From: Citricoccus sp. WCRC_4
Lineage (GTDB): Bacteria > Actinomycetota > Actinomycetes > Actinomycetales > Micrococcaceae
NCBI GenBank assembly: GCA_026645375.1
Contig: JAPFFX010000198.1
Span: 1-13,030, forward strand
Direction of reading: 5' to 3'
Length of the DNA stretch: 13,030 bases
This document shows, one piece after another, positions 7,178-13,030 of the stretch. A model generated the notes under the pieces. It made no database searches. It was not told the origin of the DNA and saw nothing but the letters and a program-made list of their open reading frames with translations. The position numbers and the translations under genes are program-made. Each line of letters begins with the position of its first letter. Position 1 is the stretch's first letter.

Positions 7178-7217
7178 GACGGCGGCGGCACGGCATTCGG
7201 GCCGTCCCGCCGCCGTC
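7178..7217 (+). terminator. Large hairpin between gluB and gluC
   Basis: The arms GACGGCGGCGG (7178-7188) and CCGCCGCCGTC (7207-7217) are perfect. An inner ACGGC/GCCGT pair (7190-7194 with 7201-7205) extends the stem across one C-C mismatch to 16 bp, leaving a 6-base loop. It lies 34 bases after the lipoprotein stop. It is likely a partial terminator or 3'-end stabiliser that keeps binding-protein mRNA above permease mRNA, a known strategy in binding-protein operons. Confidence 0.65.
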
Positions 7218-7258
7218 GTCGGCTCCACCCCTCCGTCCGCTCCAGGGACAGGAACCCC

Positions 7259-7933
7259 ATGAACGGCTTTCTTGAACTCTTCGCCGAGTACGACATCATC
7301 GGCGCCTTCTGGATGAACATCCGGCTGACCATCCTCGCGGCCATCGGCTCGTTCGTCCTGGGCACCGTGCTGGCCGTGTTCCGGATCTCCCCCGTCGGGT
7401 CGCTCCGGGCCATCGGCACCTCCTACGTCAACGTGGTGCGGAACACCCCGCTGACGATCATCATGGTGCTCGGCGTCCTCGCCGTGTGGGGCCAGCTGAA
7501 GATCACGTTCTCCTCGGACTTCGCCCTCAACTTCTTCATCTACGCCGTCATCGCGCTGTCGATCTACCATGCGGCCTTCGTGTGCGAGGCCATCCGCTCC
7601 GGCGTCAACACGGTTCCCCAGGGCCAGGCCGAGGCCGCCCGCGCCATCGGCCTGAGCTTCCTGCCCGCAGCCCGGGTGGTCGTGCTCCCCCAGGCCCTGC
7701 GCGGGGCCATCACGCCCCTGGGCAACACGCTGATCGCCCTGACCAAGAACACCACGGTGGCCGCGGCCGCCTCCGTGGCGGAGGCCTCCGGACTGATGAA
7801 GACCATGATCGAGTTCAACCCCGACCTGATGGTCTCCATCTTCCTGACCATCGCGATCGGGTTCTGCATCATCGTGATCCCGATGGGCCTGCTGACCACG
7901 TGGCTCTCCGACAAGCTGGCGGTGGCCCGATGA
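7259..7933 (+). CDS. gluC: Amino-acid ABC transporter permease 1
   Basis: The protein has 224 residues and about five membrane helices, starting with the HisM/GlnP-type N-terminal segment 'WMNIRLTILAAIGSFVLG'. The cytoplasmic coupling (EAA) loop reads EAARAIGLSFLPAARVVVLP (125-144) and docks on the ATPase. 'YVNVVRNTPLTIIMV' is the characteristic start of the second helix region of PAAT permeases. The length fits GluC. A purine-rich AGGA lies about 6 bases before the ATG. The stop overlaps the next gene's start (ATGA), indicating translational coupling and equal production of the two permeases. Confidence 0.92.
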   Translation: MNGFLELFAEYDIIGAFWMNIRLTILAAIGSFVLGTVLAVFRISPVGSLRAIGTSYVNVVRNTPLTIIMVLGVLAVWGQLKITFSSDFALNFFIYAVIALSIYHAAFVCEAIRSGVNTVPQGQAEAARAIGLSFLPAARVVVLPQALRGAITPLGNTLIALTKNTTVAAAASVAEASGLMKTMIEFNPDLMVSIFLTIAIGFCIIVIPMGLLTTWLSDKLAVAR

Positions 7934-8817
7934 GAACCCAGGCGACCGTCCTCTTCGACGCCCCGGGCCCCAGGGCCCGACGGAACATCCTGCTCTCCAA
8001 CGCCGCGGCCCTGGTGGTCGTCCTGGTGATCGTGGTGCTGGTGCTCATCCAGCTCAACGCACAGGACCAGCTGGCCCCGGACAAGTGGATCAACGCCCTC
8101 AACGCCAACGCCTGGACCAACTACTACCTGCCCGGGCTGCAGTTCACCCTGCAGGCCTCCGGCATCGCCGTGGTCACGGCCATGGTCTTCGGGCTCATCT
8201 TCGGCTTCATGCGGCTGGCACCGTTCGGCCCGATCCGCTGGATCGCGGGCGTGGTGGTCGAGTTCTTCCGCGCCGTGCCGGTGCTGGTGATGATGTTCTT
8301 CCTGTACTTCTTCTTCTCCCGCATCGTCGCCCCCACGGGCCTGATCGCCTCCGCGGACGCCGCGTACTACGGGGTGATCGTGGGCCTCACCGTCTACAAC
8401 GGCGCCGTGATCGCCGAACTGGTCCGGTCCGGGGTGAAGTCGCTGCCGAAGGGACAGCGGGAGGCGGCCGCCGCCGTGGGGATGACCAACAACCAGTCCC
8501 TGCGGCTGGTCGAGGTCCCCCAGGCCCTGACCGCGATGCTGCCCTCGCTGCTCAGCCAGTTCGTGGTCATCATCAAGGACTCCGCCCTGGGTTACCTGAT
8601 CGGCTTCTACGAACTGCTGCAGTACTCCCGCCAGCTGGGCTCGGGCTACTCCAACATCCTGCAGACGCTCGTGGTGGCGGCACTGATCTTCATCGTCATC
8701 AACTTCATCCTGACCTGGTTCGCCTCGAAGCTCGCCGGGCGGCTGTCCTCGCGGACCGGCGGGGACACCGCACCGGTCACCTCGACCACCATGGGCCCCG
8801 CCCTGGCGGTCAAGTAG
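7930..8817 (+). CDS. gluD: Amino-acid ABC transporter permease 2
   Basis: The protein has 295 residues from the ATG at 7930 that overlaps the gluC stop. The longer open frame upstream lies inside gluC and is not coding. An extra N-terminal helix (about 24-42) precedes the permease domain, as in GluD, which is longer than GluC. The domain contains 'YYLPGLQFTLQASGIAV', 'EFFRAVPVLVMMFFLYFFF' and the EAA loop REAAAAVGMTNNQSLRLVEV (177-196). The C-terminal ~25 residues are a Thr/Ala tail. It is expected to pair with GluC as the membrane channel. The gene ends 25 bases before the convergent dapE stop; I see no strong terminator in that gap. Confidence 0.92.
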   Translation: MRTQATVLFDAPGPRARRNILLSNAAALVVVLVIVVLVLIQLNAQDQLAPDKWINALNANAWTNYYLPGLQFTLQASGIAVVTAMVFGLIFGFMRLAPFGPIRWIAGVVVEFFRAVPVLVMMFFLYFFFSRIVAPTGLIASADAAYYGVIVGLTVYNGAVIAELVRSGVKSLPKGQREAAAAVGMTNNQSLRLVEVPQALTAMLPSLLSQFVVIIKDSALGYLIGFYELLQYSRQLGSGYSNILQTLVVAALIFIVINFILTWFASKLAGRLSSRTGGDTAPVTSTTMGPALAVK

Positions 8818-8842
8818 TCCGGGCGGGCGGCGGTCCGGGCCG

Positions 8843-10039
8843 TCAGCGGACGTCGGACTCCGGAACGAGCCAGCGTCGCAGTGCCCCCAGGCACGCCCGG
8901 ACCGCGCCGGCGGTGACGTGCTCGTCGTCGGAGTGGGCCAGCAGGGCGTCCCCGGGCCCGAAGTTCACGGCCGGCACACCCAGCTCGGAGAACCGGGCCA
9001 CGTCCGTCCAGCCGTACTTGGGCATCGGCTCGCCGCCGACGGCGGCGACGAAGGCGGCCGCCGCGGGGTGGTCCAGGCCGGGGCGGGCCGCGGGCGAGGC
9101 GTCCGTGACCTCGACGGCCTCCGGGGAGATGCCGGCGCGGGCCAGGACCGCATGCACGTGCTCGTGCGCCTGCTCCACGGTCTTGTCCGGGGCGAACCGG
9201 TAGTTGATCTCCACGGCGCAGGAGTCGGGGACGACGTTGCCCGCGGTCCCGCCGTGGATCCGCACCGCGTTCAGTCCCTCCCGGTAGTCCAGGCCCTCGA
9301 CCGTCACGGTGGCCGGCTCGTAGCCGGCCAGCACCGCCAGCAGGGGCGCGGTCGCGTGGACGGCGTTGACCCCGCGCCAGGACCGGCCCGTGTGGGCGGC
9401 CACGCCCGGCACCGTCACGAGGTACCGGCTGGTGCCGTTGCACCCTCCCTCCACGACCCCGTCGGTGGGTTCCAGCAGCACCGCGAAGTCGGCCTCCAGC
9501 AACGCGGGCGCCTGCCGGGCGATGCGACCCAGTCCGGACCGTGCCGCGTCGACCTCCTCATGGTCGTAGAAGACCCAGGTGACGTCACGTGCGGGGCGGG
9601 GGCCGGCGTCGCGCCCCAGGAGACCGGCCAGGGCCAGCTGGACGGCCAGCCCGCCCTTCATGTCCGTGGCTCCGCGTCCGTAGAGCACGTCCCCGTCGGC
9701 CGGCACGGCCCCCACCGTCCCGACGCCGCGCTCCGGCTCCCAGCGCGAGGGCACCGTGCCCCGGGCACCGGGGACGGTGGGCAGCGGGACGGTGTCCAGG
9801 TGCCCGGCCAGCACCACCCGGGAGTCCAGCCCGAACTCGGTGCGGGCCACCACGGCGTCCCCGATGCGCTGCACGCGCAACGCCGGCAGGGCCCGCAGCG
9901 CCGCCTCGACGGCATCGGCCAGCAGGGTCTCGTGGTCGGACACGGAATGGATGTCCAGCAGCACCGCGGTCAGCAGGGCCACGTCGAGGTCGAGAGGGGG
10001 CAGGACGGGCGCGGTGGTGACCGGGAGGGAAGAAGCCAT
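8843..10039 (-). CDS. dapE: Succinyl-diaminopimelate desuccinylase
   Basis: The protein has 398 residues and is an M20-family metallohydrolase. It hydrolyses N-succinyl-LL-2,6-diaminopimelate to LL-diaminopimelate plus succinate, a late step to meso-DAP and lysine. The two-metal site is visible: H80 and D82 (AGHLDTVP), D126 (GRGATDMKGG), the catalytic/ligand glutamates E161-E162 (YDHEEVD), E190 (LLEPTDG), and a C-terminal His in 'LLAHSDDEHV'. The dimerisation insert (about 200-315) contains 'AHTGRSWRGVNAVH'. The length is slightly above the usual 350-380. The ATG at 10039 has a TANNNT hexamer six bases upstream and no ribosome site. It diverges from dapD by 17 bases, matching the conserved actinobacterial pairing and supporting DapE over other M20 enzymes. 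Confidence 0.92.
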   Translation of the reverse strand: MASSLPVTTAPVLPPLDLDVALLTAVLLDIHSVSDHETLLADAVEAALRALPALRVQRIGDAVVARTEFGLDSRVVLAGHLDTVPLPTVPGARGTVPSRWEPERGVGTVGAVPADGDVLYGRGATDMKGGLAVQLALAGLLGRDAGPRPARDVTWVFYDHEEVDAARSGLGRIARQAPALLEADFAVLLEPTDGVVEGGCNGTSRYLVTVPGVAAHTGRSWRGVNAVHATAPLLAVLAGYEPATVTVEGLDYREGLNAVRIHGGTAGNVVPDSCAVEINYRFAPDKTVEQAHEHVHAVLARAGISPEAVEVTDASPAARPGLDHPAAAAFVAAVGGEPMPKYGWTDVARFSELGVPAVNFGPGDALLAHSDDEHVTAGAVRACLGALRRWLVPESDVR

Positions 10040-10044
10040 GCCAG

Positions 10045-10051
10045 TAGGATA
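10045..10051. promoter_or_regulatory. Shared symmetric -10 element of divergent leaderless dapE and dapD
   Basis: TAGGATA reads TAGGAT on the plus strand (10045-10050) and TATCCT on the minus strand (10051-10046), both TANNNT. Each hexamer ends exactly six bases before an ATG, dapD at 10057 and dapE at 10039. The whole gap between the two ATGs is 17 bases, so any -35 contacts must lie inside the opposite coding sequence. No clear -35 match is visible on either side. Confidence 0.6.
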
Positions 10052-10056
10052 TTCCC

Positions 10057-11034
10057 ATGGACTCCACCCGCTCCCAGCCCGGTTCCCCCCTGACCACCTC
10101 CCGGACGGCCTCCGGCCTCGGACTGGCGACGTTCGCCGCCGATGGCACCGTCCTCGATGCCTGGTTCCCGGCCCCGGTGCTGGGTTCCACGGCCGACGTG
10201 GACAACGCGATGACCGGGGCCCTGGAGGCCGTCGCCCGCGCCGACGCCGACCGGGGCACCACCCAGCGGGTCGTGACCGTGGAGTCGGACCTGGACTCCG
10301 CGCCCGTCGACGCCCTGGACTCCTGGCTGCGGCTGCACCTGCTGTCCCACCGGCTGGCGGCCCCCAACACCCTCAACCTGGACGGGATCTTCGGCACCCT
10401 CGCCAACGTGGTGTGGACCAGCGCCGGTCCCTGCTCCACCGACGGCTTCGAGGCGACCCGGCTGAAGCTGCGTGCCCGGGGCCCCGTGGCGGTGTACGGC
10501 GTGGACAAGTTCCCGCGGATGACGGACTACGTGCTCCCCTCCGGTGTCCGGATCGCCGACGCCGACCGGGTGCGGCTGGGGGCCCACCTGGCCGAGGGCA
10601 CGACCGTGATGCACGAGGGCTTCGTGAACTTCAACGCCGGGACGCTCGGCGCCTCCATGGTGGAGGGCCGGATCTCGGCCGGCGTGGTGGTCGGTGACGG
10701 CTCCGACGTCGGCGGCGGGGCCTCCATCATGGGCACCCTCTCCGGCGGTGGTACACAGCGCATCGTCATCGGTGAGCGCGTGCTGCTGGGCGCCAATGCC
10801 GGCGTGGGCATCTCCGTGGGGGACGACTGCGTGGTGGAGGCCGGACTGTACGTCACCGCCGGGACCCGCGTGACCGTGAAGCAGGACTCGGGGACCGAGT
10901 CCGTGGTCAAGGCGCTGGACCTGTCCGGGGTCCCGAACCTGCTGTTCCGCCGCGACTCCTCCACCGGTCAGGTCCAGGCCCTGCCCCGGGCCGGGCAGAC
11001 CGTCATGCTCAATGACGCGCTGCACGCCAACTGA
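10057..11034 (+). CDS. dapD: Tetrahydrodipicolinate N-succinyltransferase
   Basis: The protein has 325 residues and matches the actinobacterial form of DapD. It succinylates 2,3,4,5-tetrahydrodipicolinate with succinyl-CoA, the step before the transaminase and DapE. An N-terminal α/β domain (about 20-150, 'NTLNLDGIFGTLANVVWTS') precedes a left-handed β-helix of hexapeptide turns (about 165-275, 'VRLGAHLAEGTTVMHEGF', 'VVGDGSDVGGGASIMGTLSG', 'RVLLGANAGVGISVGDD'). E203 in MVEGRIS is in the position of the catalytic glutamate of the mycobacterial enzyme. The C-terminal tail is 'LLFRRDSSTGQV'. The length fits the ~310-330 residue actinobacterial group. It is probably leaderless, and the next gene starts 15 bases after its stop. 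Confidence 0.95.
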   Translation: MDSTRSQPGSPLTTSRTASGLGLATFAADGTVLDAWFPAPVLGSTADVDNAMTGALEAVARADADRGTTQRVVTVESDLDSAPVDALDSWLRLHLLSHRLAAPNTLNLDGIFGTLANVVWTSAGPCSTDGFEATRLKLRARGPVAVYGVDKFPRMTDYVLPSGVRIADADRVRLGAHLAEGTTVMHEGFVNFNAGTLGASMVEGRISAGVVVGDGSDVGGGASIMGTLSGGGTQRIVIGERVLLGANAGVGISVGDDCVVEAGLYVTAGTRVTVKQDSGTESVVKALDLSGVPNLLFRRDSSTGQVQALPRAGQTVMLNDALHAN

Positions 11035-11049
11035 CGCCCGGGCGTACCG

Positions 11050-11901
11050 ATGACCCCCCGTCGGAACCGGCGCCGGCGCGCCCTCGGGGTGCTCCTGGTC
11101 TGCGCCGTGCTCGTGGCGGGCGGGTTCTGGGCCGCCTCGCGGTTCATCGATTCCTCCGAGATCCTGGTGCGGGAGCGGTGCACCGCCGTGGTGGGCACGG
11201 AGTCCTTCGGCCTCGCCCCGGACCAGGCGGCCAACGCCGCCCTGATCGCCGCCGTGTCCATGGATCGCGGGCTGCCCGCCCGGGCGGCATCGATCGGCAT
11301 CGCCACCGCCGTGCAGGAGTCCAAGTTGCGCAACATCGACTACGGGGACAAGGCCGGGCCGGACTCCCGCGGGCTGTTCCAGCAGCGGCCCTCCCAGGGC
11401 TGGGGGTCCGAGGAACAGGTCATGGACCCGGTGTACGCCACGAACCGGTTCTACCAGGAGCTCGAGCTGCTGGTCCCGGACTTCGAGGACCTGGACGTCA
11501 CCGTGGCCGCCCAGACCGTCCAGCGCTCCGCCTACCCGGATGCCTATGCAGATCACGAGCCGGAGGGACGGGCCTACGCCTCCGCCCTGACCGGACACTC
11601 CCCCGCCGGGCTGAACTGCGTGCTGCGCTCGCCCGAGGGACCCGGGGACGCCGAGGCCCTGGTGGCCGCCCTGACGGACCAGCTCTCGGACGTGGATCCC
11701 GCGGTCTCCCGGGACGGGCACACCGTCACCATCCCGGCCACCGGCGCGCGCGGCTGGGCCCTGGTGCAGTGGGCCGTGGCCAACGCCCGGCAGTTCGGCG
11801 TCACGGCGGCATCCTTCGGCGGCCAGGGCTGGGTCCGTGCGGACCATGGCTGGGCACCGGCGGCGGGGACCGACGGCGCGGTCACCATCACCCTGAACTG
11901 A
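11050..11901 (+). CDS. Membrane-anchored lysozyme-fold-like cell-wall protein
   Basis: The protein has 283 residues. A basic start (MTPRRNRRRR) and one hydrophobic helix (about 11-29) without a clear cleavage site suggest a signal anchor with the bulk outside. The core has 'GIATAVQESKLRNIDYGD' with E90-S91 and then 'DSRGLFQQRPSQGWG' (about 105-119). This is the spacing of the Glu-Ser and GLMQ-like motifs of transglycosylase/lysozyme folds, so E90 is the candidate catalytic acid. 'DPVYATNRFYQEL' is a conserved actinobacterial follow-on. Database copies are often labelled hypothetical or, misleadingly, heavy-metal transporter. It lies 15 bases after dapD, so it is probably co-transcribed, placing a wall hydrolase-like protein next to DAP synthesis. 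Enzyme activity is not shown; the C-terminal ~110 residues are not recognised. No clear ribosome site. Confidence 0.68.
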   Translation: MTPRRNRRRRALGVLLVCAVLVAGGFWAASRFIDSSEILVRERCTAVVGTESFGLAPDQAANAALIAAVSMDRGLPARAASIGIATAVQESKLRNIDYGDKAGPDSRGLFQQRPSQGWGSEEQVMDPVYATNRFYQELELLVPDFEDLDVTVAAQTVQRSAYPDAYADHEPEGRAYASALTGHSPAGLNCVLRSPEGPGDAEALVAALTDQLSDVDPAVSRDGHTVTIPATGARGWALVQWAVANARQFGVTAASFGGQGWVRADHGWAPAAGTDGAVTITLN

Positions 11902-11973
11902 CGACTGGAGGCCAGTGGATGACGCGGATCCCGTCGTTCCCGGGATTCCAGGTCATCCACTGACCTCCAGTCG
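11902..11973. terminator. Very long hairpin between convergent genes
   Basis: Arms 11902-11923 and 11952-11973 pair over 22 positions with a single C/A mismatch. After a 2x2 internal loop, GGATCCCG (11926-11933) pairs with 11941-11949 with one bulged base, leaving a 7-base loop. This gives about 29-30 pairs in total. It begins at the base after the stop of the wall-protein gene and ends 22 bases before the citrate synthase stop. There is no T-run. It probably acts as a bidirectional terminator. Confidence 0.75.
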
Positions 11974-11995
11974 CGTGGCGGCGGACCGGACCCGA

Positions 11996-13030
11996 TCAGC
12001 GGCCCGGGTAGTCCCGCAGGTCGTAACCGGTGTAGACCTGGCGCGGCCGGCCGATCTTGGTGGAGGGGTCCTGCATCAGCTCGCGCCACTGGGCGATCCA
12101 GCCGGGCAGGCGGCCGAGGGCGAACAGCACGGTGAACATCTTCTCCGGGAAGCCCATGGCCTTGTAGATCACGCCGGTGTAGAAGTCGACGTTCGGGTAC
12201 AGGCGACGCTCCACGAAGTAGTCGTCGGCCAGGGCCTTCTCCTCGAGACGCTGGGCGATCTCGAGCAGTTCGTCCTGGCCCCCGAGCTTGCCCAGGATGT
12301 CCTCGGCGGTCTTCTTGATGATCTTGGCGCGCGGATCGTAGTTCTTGTAGACCCGGTGGCCGAAGCCCATGAGCTTGACACCGTCCTCCTTGTTCTTGAC
12401 CCGCTCGACGAAGCGCTGAACACTCTCCCCCGAGCCGCGGATGCGCGCGAGCATGTCGAGGACGGCCTCGTTCGCGCCGCCGTGCAGCGGCCCGTAGAGG
12501 GCGTTGATCCCCGCCGAGATGGACGAGAACTGGTTGGCGCCGGTCGACCCGACCAGGCGCACGGTGGAGGTGGACGCGTTCTGCTCGTGGTCCTCGTGCA
12601 GGATGAGCAGCCGCTCGAGGGCGCGCGACATGACCGGGTTGACCTCGTAGATCTCGCTCAGCACGCCGAAATTCAGCTTGAGGAAGTTGTCGACGAAGCT
12701 CAGCGCATTGTCGGGGTAGAGGAAGGCCTGGCCGACGCTCTTCTTGTGCGCGTAGGCGGCGATGACCGGCAGCTTCGCGAGCATGCGGATCGTGTTGAGC
12801 TCGACGTGCTCCGGATTGTGCGGGTCGGACTCCCCCTCGTAATACGTCGAGAGCGCTGAGACGGCCGAGGACAGCACCGACATCGGGTGGGCGGTGTGCG
12901 GAAGGGCGGAGAAGAACCGCTTGAGATCCTCGTGCAGGAGGGTGTGGTGACGGATGCGGTCGTCGAACGCCGCGAGCTCGTCGGCCGTCGGCAGCTCGCC
13001 GTAGATCAGCAGCCAGGCCACCTCGAGGTA
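11996..13030 (-). CDS. gltA: Citrate synthase (type II), partial, N-terminus outside window
   Basis: The frame enters from the right edge as Y-L-E-V-A-W-L-L and runs 345 codons to TGA at 11996. About 80 N-terminal residues are missing. It condenses oxaloacetate with acetyl-CoA to citrate at the head of the TCA cycle. The catalytic triad is visible: His in GPLHGGANEA (codon about 12482), His in GFGHRVYKNYDPR (about 12358) and Asp in NVDFYTG (about 12187). The C-terminal part (KLGGQDELLEIAQRLEEKAL…, DYPGR) reads like Micrococcaceae GltA. The N-terminal part (RFFSALPHTAHPMSVLSSAV, GESDPHNPEHVELNTIRMLA, GQAFLYPDNALSFVDNFLKL) reads like Microbacteriaceae GltA. A recombinant or assembly-chimeric gene is therefore possible. 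The enzyme call itself is certain. Confidence 0.95.
   Translation of the reverse strand, partial: YLEVAWLLIYGELPTADELAAFDDRIRHHTLLHEDLKRFFSALPHTAHPMSVLSSAVSALSTYYEGESDPHNPEHVELNTIRMLAKLPVIAAYAHKKSVGQAFLYPDNALSFVDNFLKLNFGVLSEIYEVNPVMSRALERLLILHEDHEQNASTSTVRLVGSTGANQFSSISAGINALYGPLHGGANEAVLDMLARIRGSGESVQRFVERVKNKEDGVKLMGFGHRVYKNYDPRAKIIKKTAEDILGKLGGQDELLEIAQRLEEKALADDYFVERRLYPNVDFYTGVIYKAMGFPEKMFTVLFALGRLPGWIAQWRELMQDPSTKIGRPRQVYTGYDLRDYPGR
12290..12480. other. Suspected lineage switch inside citrate synthase
   Basis: Upstream codons (right side) match my recollection of Microbacterium-type GltA. Left of the invariant 'GFGHRVYKNYDP' block the match is to Micrococcaceae. The most likely switch lies in this highly conserved stretch. 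Asn is written AAT several times on the right side (in PHNP, PDNAL and KLNF), while AAC is used on the left. This rests on remembered family patterns, not an alignment. Confidence 0.4.

Noticed and set aside
9970..11847. 625-codon open frame on the minus strand
   Set aside because: It is antisense to dapD and the wall-protein gene, with Gly/His/Gln-rich low-complexity translation and no recognisable family.

Overview
The window is high-GC DNA (strong G/C at third codon positions) from an actinobacterium. Most of it, roughly 970-12300, looks like a Micrococcaceae-type chromosome (Kocuria/Micrococcus/Arthrobacter relatives). I base this on protein families, on gene order and on the C-terminal half of the citrate synthase. 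The order dapD / dapE / LOG-family protein / small DivIVA-domain protein / DUF3117 / O-methyltransferase / anti-sigma factor / tatB is a compressed version of the Mycobacterium tuberculosis Rv1201c-Rv1224 region. No ECF sigma gene lies beside the anti-sigma factor, and an amino-acid ABC transporter sits between dapE and the LOG gene.

Layout. 1-689 (-): 5' part of a CoxE-like VWA-partner protein. 693-1442 (-): an open frame whose N-terminus is TatB and whose last ~90 residues are the C-terminus of a MoxR-type AAA+ ATPase. 1498-2670 (-): membrane zinc-finger anti-sigma-like protein, preceded by a possible 41-residue ORF. 2937-3587 (+): SAM-dependent O-methyltransferase. 3729-5250 (-): DUF3117, DivIVA-domain membrane protein and LOG-family protein. 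5401-8817 (+): four-gene glutamate-type ABC importer (ATPase, lipoprotein, two permeases). 8843-10039 (-): dapE. 10057-11034 (+): dapD. 11050-11901 (+): membrane-anchored lysozyme-fold-like wall protein. 11996-13030 (-): citrate synthase, running off the right edge.

How it works together. DapD and DapE are the succinylase-branch enzymes of lysine/meso-diaminopimelate synthesis and diverge from a 17-bp gap. The downstream muramidase-like protein and the DivIVA-domain protein also point to cell-wall growth. The ABC importer probably brings in glutamate or a related amino acid. TatB and the anti-sigma factor are envelope functions.

The clearest structural themes are these. (1) Five genes (tatB, LOG, gluA, dapE, dapD) have a TANNNT -10 hexamer ending 6-8 nt before the start codon, the signature of leaderless transcripts; dapE and dapD share one symmetric element. 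(2) Large hairpins lie at convergent ends and between gluB and gluC. (3) Both outer flanks look chimeric: TatB switches in frame to MoxR near 970, and citrate synthase switches from Microbacterium-like to Micrococcaceae-like. The second point suggests an assembly chimaera or recombination and should temper any reading of the end genes. I did not find a convincing new defence or metabolic system. No tRNA, rRNA, IS element or CRISPR array was recognised, and no gene-free stretch exceeds 300 bases.
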